Shown here: positions 59,813-64,000 of the stretch, piece after piece
How the letters are laid out: every line of letters starts with the position of its first letter
How positions within the stretch are numbered: position 1 is the stretch's first letter
Made by a program: the position numbers and the translations under genes
Assembly (NCBI GenBank): GCA_037693485.1
Contig: CM075345.1
Location: 79,501 to 143,500, forward strand
DNA from: Kitagawia praeruptora
Taxonomy: Eukaryota > Streptophyta > Magnoliopsida > Apiales > Apiaceae
Direction of reading: 5' to 3'
DNA length: 64,000 bases
Notes under the pieces: generated by a model
Told to the model about the DNA's origin: nothing
Database searches by the model: none
The model's input: only the letters and a program-made list of their open reading frames with translations

Positions 59813-60432
59813 TGTAACACCCCCAAATCCCTTACAGGAATCCAGGTCATTACACCTCTTGCAGAATATTTAATCACCTGCTCATAATATAATCTGTAAC
59901 AATATTCATAACAACTCCATATTTTACTCCACGGGTTATAGTCTTAGAACAAGCACTCAATAGTTCCAAAAGTTATTACATCTCAATTTCACTTCCCAGA
60001 ATCTCTGAAATACCATTACAAACTCCAAAGTACTAGATATTAAAACATTATACAAACACCTTCCCAGTCTGCACCCTCCTCAAATGCTATAAGGTTAACA
60101 CACCGATTCAGTTGTCTTCCATTTCCCTTAATCACGGTTCAATGTACTAGTATCAGCTCTGATTTCCCCTATTTCATAATATTTAAATAGCAAGTATGAG
60201 CCAAAGAATGCCTAGCAAGTTTATGTAAATATCATATAATACAACAACTCGACCAAAATATGGTTTTTACCACTCTATGATATATATATTTTTGGAAAGA
60301 GATCAACTCGGAAATTTTTATAAATCTCAAAATACTACTCATATGAAAGAATAAATATATCTCAATAACTTCTCAAAATATTACTCATATGACAGAATAA
60401 ATATATCTCAATAACTTCTCAAAATACTACTC
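59813..60432 (-). repeat. Gypsy LTR 3' portion, truncated
   Basis: It starts tgtaacacccccaaatccc, the reverse of the ...gggggtgttaca ends seen in the other gypsy LTRs. It contains gagccaaagaatgcctagcaag near 60200, the reverse of the conserved cttgctgagcattgttggctc segment. It breaks off at 60432, where a copia LTR begins. Its right end has a 46-bp tandem repeat (units starting at 60326, 60372 and 60418). Confidence 0.7.
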
Positions 60433-60897
60433 TGTTAGGTCCGATAAGATTGTAGAAGGGGGGGTTGAATACAATCTATATCAATTTCTCGAAATTTGTC
60501 CTTTAAATAAAATTTAGTTTAGATAAATTTGTGCGGAATTAATTGAAACAAATTTTCAAGTTGAATATAACAATATATTAACTTGATGGGTGTTACAATT
60601 TTCAGTACAAATAATTATCAAGTTGATAAAAACTAATTAGAAAATTCGACATGAACTTTTCTAATTTAGTTAATAAAAATCAAGATAAGAACTAGGAAAC
60701 TTAATTCGCTAGTAGTACAAGAATCATAAATAAACAAGTTTCACCGGATAAAATATTACAAAGGCTTAGAACTTGAATTTACATAAAATAATTAAGGATG
60801 TGCGTTCTTGTTTTTGTTGAGAGAGATAAGGCTGCTGGGTTTTGTTGATAGATGTAATGTTGTAGTCTCTTGTTTTGTTGAGCCGCCTGATGCCTTA
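60433..60897 (-). repeat. Copia LTR fragment (R-U5 part)
   Basis: In plus orientation it begins tgttaggtccgataag. In minus sense the end reads ttcaaccccccttctaca followed by about 20 bp, very like the LTR end at 6451-6466. The rest is AT-rich. It stops where the next LTR starts at 60898, so its other half should lie beyond the window. Confidence 0.6.
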
Positions 60898-63800
60898 TGT
60901 AAGAACCCAGATTTTTGGGTAGAATTAAAATTTTTTATTATGTATTGATGTAAGAGTGAACAGTGGTTACAACTACAATGTAATACTGGCTTTAATGAAT
61001 GAATAATGAGAGGATATAGATTCCAAGGTTATATGTCCTGAAGGATGCTATTGGGTGATAACTTAGTTTAGAATAATCTATCTCCTAGAAAGTTAAGATA
61101 AGATTCCCTAGCGAGAAATAGATACCCTCATGTCATCCAGATCAATATCGGTTACAAGTACGGAGGTTCCATGAAAGAGTTAAGGAACGCTAGAGGAAGC
61201 ACGAAGATATTTTCTAAGTACCAGGACTAAAAAGAGAATAAGTGATGAATAGTGTTTTTTATGGAAATAAGAATATTATGAGACGATTCTATATAAGAAG
61301 TACCCGGAATGAATTTGTGAGTTCGTATTAGTGATCCGAGGGGAAAATAAGTGTATGTAAAGACTGTCGGATTCTGAAAAATAGCACTTTCATTTTCTCC
61401 GAGATTTTCCCTAGACACAGATATATTAAGGATTTAATATTTAATATTTAAGGAATTTAAATTCGAGAAGTATTAAGAAAGATGGAGAATGGTATTATAA
61501 TACTTAAGAAGGTTTTCGGTAAAACCGTAATTAGAAACGAATGAGTTATTCCCTCGAATGATCAATCAAATTGAGCAATAACCGGACACAGGACAAGCAG
61601 GAAGCCAAGATACATGCATGTGCTAGTGGATAAGAGCAAGTAACCAAGTTAGTTACAAGAGGAACTTGCAACATTAGAATCAAAATAGTACTTAGCTTCA
61701 TCATCTCATTCAAACCACAAGAACACAACACTTGTCCACTCCAAATACATCATCCATGACATAGCACCTTTAATAAAGCTACTTTATGATAGATATTTTC
61801 ATAATAATACATTTTAGATGAGAGCAAAGCAAGAGAAGGAAGCCAACCACCATTTCTTTCTTTCTCCCCCATTTCCATCAGTTTGGATTTTCCAGGACAG
61901 GGGTTTTTTGCCATTTTTGTTCACCCAGTTCTACTCTTCTAAAAATAATGAAAACAATCACGAAGCTTCTACACATCAAGATGAAGTTGTAGATTTAATT
62001 TCGTAATTTTTAAAGCTCGTTTGGATGGGTAAATAAATTCGGGAAGTTCACTCTGTTTTCCCCTTGAAAAGCACCACTTCGAATTTTTAGAGTTTTAAGA
62101 TTTCAAAATCCAACTTCCAACCATCATTTGATCTCCAAATTTTTATGGTGAGTTCTATATTTCACAAAAGTGATCTCCTAAAAATCCTAGCTTCAATCTC
62201 TTCTTTTTCCATTTTTAAATAAATCATCAAAGTGGAGGGTGAATAGTAACATCCATGAACTAATCTTGTTTTTCCTTGATTTCTTTGGTTGATTTAGTAA
62301 ACTTAAGCACTCCTAAGGATCATACCAAGCTTTGTAAGGATAGTACATACTCTCAACAAGGTATAACAACTTGAAACCCTAGATCTTGTTTTGAGTTTAG
62401 GCATGTTCTTGATGGATCTAGCTTAGTGATGATTATATTCATGTTATAAGCATGCTTAGTTAGTGATTTAGTGATTCAAATAGAATGATGATTATTGTGG
62501 TGAAGCATGATGTTATTGGACTAATTGAGATGTATATGAAGTGTAGAAATTGTGTGGATGCCCGGTGTGGCTTGGTTGGTGTGTTATGATTTTAGAAACA
62601 TTCGATTTATAGCCATCGTAATGTTGAAATTTCGATAACCTTAATAAAACGAGTTTGACAGTAGGTATAACTCGCTGCCTAGCTTCGTAATCTGCCATGT
62701 TAAGTTTAACCTTATGTTATGAGCTTCGTTTTGATATAGAGATCGCATGAAACGGACTTACGGTTTAGGAGTTATGATTGAATTCATAAAAGTGGTTCGG
62801 AACCGTAAACGAAAGTTCGTAATTGAAATTGATCCCCTTAAATGTCGTTTAAGCAGTGGAGAATCATGATAATTAAATAATAGAGATAAAAAGGAAGGTT
62901 TGGGAGAAAACCACATGTTAAATGGATCGTTTTACGATTTTATAAAAATGTTCGAATCAAGGTTAAACGCGAGCGAATCCCTAAAAGCATGCTTGATTAT
63001 GACCTTGGTAAATAACTTAGAAAACGGGCGATAAAACTCGTAGTACAATCTTGATTCGTAAATGACCAATCTTAAAACTTACATGGCCTAAGTATGTATC
63101 AAGTGTGGGTACAATGACATGTCATAATAACGAACTTATGTCGAACCGCATCGGTGATAAAAGAGTTACACTAAGAAGTGTATAACGAGATAATTCGAAA
63201 TCGTGTTTCGACTTAAGTAGAATGTATACTTAACCTTTTTAAATATGATAATATCGATTAATCCCGAATGCCTTGGCTATTTATAGATCACCAAGCTGAC
63301 CCGGGACACGATACCACTACCCATACCCGCTCTCGATTCCCAGGCAAGTTTCCAATACCTTGGAATTGTTGTTGTGATAATATATATATGATTGTTGTTA
63401 TACCTATTCCATAGCATGCATGTTTGTTTTCAAAGTATATTGGAATACTTGTTCCCTGAATTGATATTGGCTTATAGACTAAATATGGATTATCAGTTAT
63501 AAGCAGGATTGTTTTGTTAGGACCCTTAGTGAAGGGCGTATGATATTTATTCTTTAAATATGAGACCGGGAGTCGGTATTCTGTTTTATATAGATAGTCG
63601 TGGAAACCCGGAGGGATTCCAGCGACAGAGTAGTATTCATTTTGAGGAATGTTATTATTAAACATAATTTATATTTCCATAAAAGTATCAAATACTTGGA
63701 AATCTTTCGAGAAATGTTATTTGAGTATTATTTTAGTCGGGAAATATTAAATGAATATTATTTCTGAATATTCATTGGAGTTTGATTATTAATGAATAAT

Positions 63801-64000
63801 TACTTGATATTCATTGGAATTTTATTCATTAAATGAATATCACTTTCGGATTTTCATTTAAGTTTTATCTAATTGATAAATATTATCTCAAAAGTATTCT
63901 TTGGAAGTTCTAATTACTCAAGGAATATTATTTCGAATATTAAGGTTTTGATTACTAAATGAATATCATTTGGATATTTATTTAGAATATTATTTATTAA
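60898..64000 (+). repeat. Diverged relative of the 4.9-kb LTR, truncated by the window end
   Basis: It starts tgtaagaacccag and follows the 39157 LTR in order over about 3.1 kb, including gcccggtgtggcttggttg near 62560, gctgacccgggacac near 63293, cgtggaaacccggaggga near 63598 and the palindromic array from about 63717. Substitutions and indels are frequent (for example a different segment at 61800-61980), so it is a separate, older insertion or subfamily. Confidence 0.88.

Noticed and set aside
63288..63665. 125-codon minus-strand open frame near the window end
   Set aside because: It lies inside an LTR. The equivalent positions in the two 4.9-kb LTRs do not keep the frame, so it is fortuitous.

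Overview
This window is plant nuclear DNA, almost certainly from a eudicot. It is AT-rich, has canonical GT-AG introns, and carries a 19-exon plant beta-galactosidase gene surrounded by nested plant retrotransposons, MITEs and a SINE. I see no bacterial-style operons, tRNAs, rRNAs or CRISPR arrays. Species cannot be fixed from the sequence alone.

Layout. 1-6466 is the 3' part of a Ty1/copia-type (Sire/Maximus-like) element: a higher-order tandem repeat (1,672-bp unit, ~195-bp submonomers), one intact 521-codon ORF, a polypurine tract and a 479-bp LTR. The LTR splits a LINE-ORF1-like DUF4283 reading frame. 6990-7886 is a short, internally deleted LINE with a 15-bp target duplication. 8985-9146 is a MULE-like MITE close upstream of the gene.

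9300-24778 is the one clear host gene, a secreted GH35 beta-galactosidase with a C-terminal SUEL lectin domain. I spliced it by hand into a single open frame of 837 residues. Its introns carry most of its length: a MULE-like MITE (intron 4); a gypsy-derived mini-element that itself holds a PIF/Harbinger-like MITE (intron 5); and a broken copia element plus a gag-only LTR element with an intact Gag (intron 16, 7.7 kb).

25563-25792 is an Au-like SINE with a perfect 19-bp target duplication. 26105-27899 is a large foldback element whose centre is an 85/86-bp minisatellite. 28430-28648 is another MITE. 29977-33073 is a 3.1-kb solo gypsy LTR, and about 35.8-38.65 kb is a relative of it.

39157-54563 is a complete 15.4-kb gypsy-type element with two LTRs of 4,916 bp each that differ at only about 18 positions by eye, yet its interior is decayed non-coding sequence. 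It sits inside the 3' LTR of an older minus-strand Tat-like element (about 38.65-59.8 kb) whose gag is recognisable, and which carries a coiled-coil ORF on the opposite strand. From 59813 to the end, three LTR pieces are stacked in one another; the last is a divergent relative of the 4.9-kb LTR.

The genes do not form a pathway. The window shows one functional-looking gene that has absorbed many insertions without losing its frame, next to layered retroelement insertions whose order can be read from target duplications. Boundaries, splice sites and reading frames were read by eye and no database search was run.
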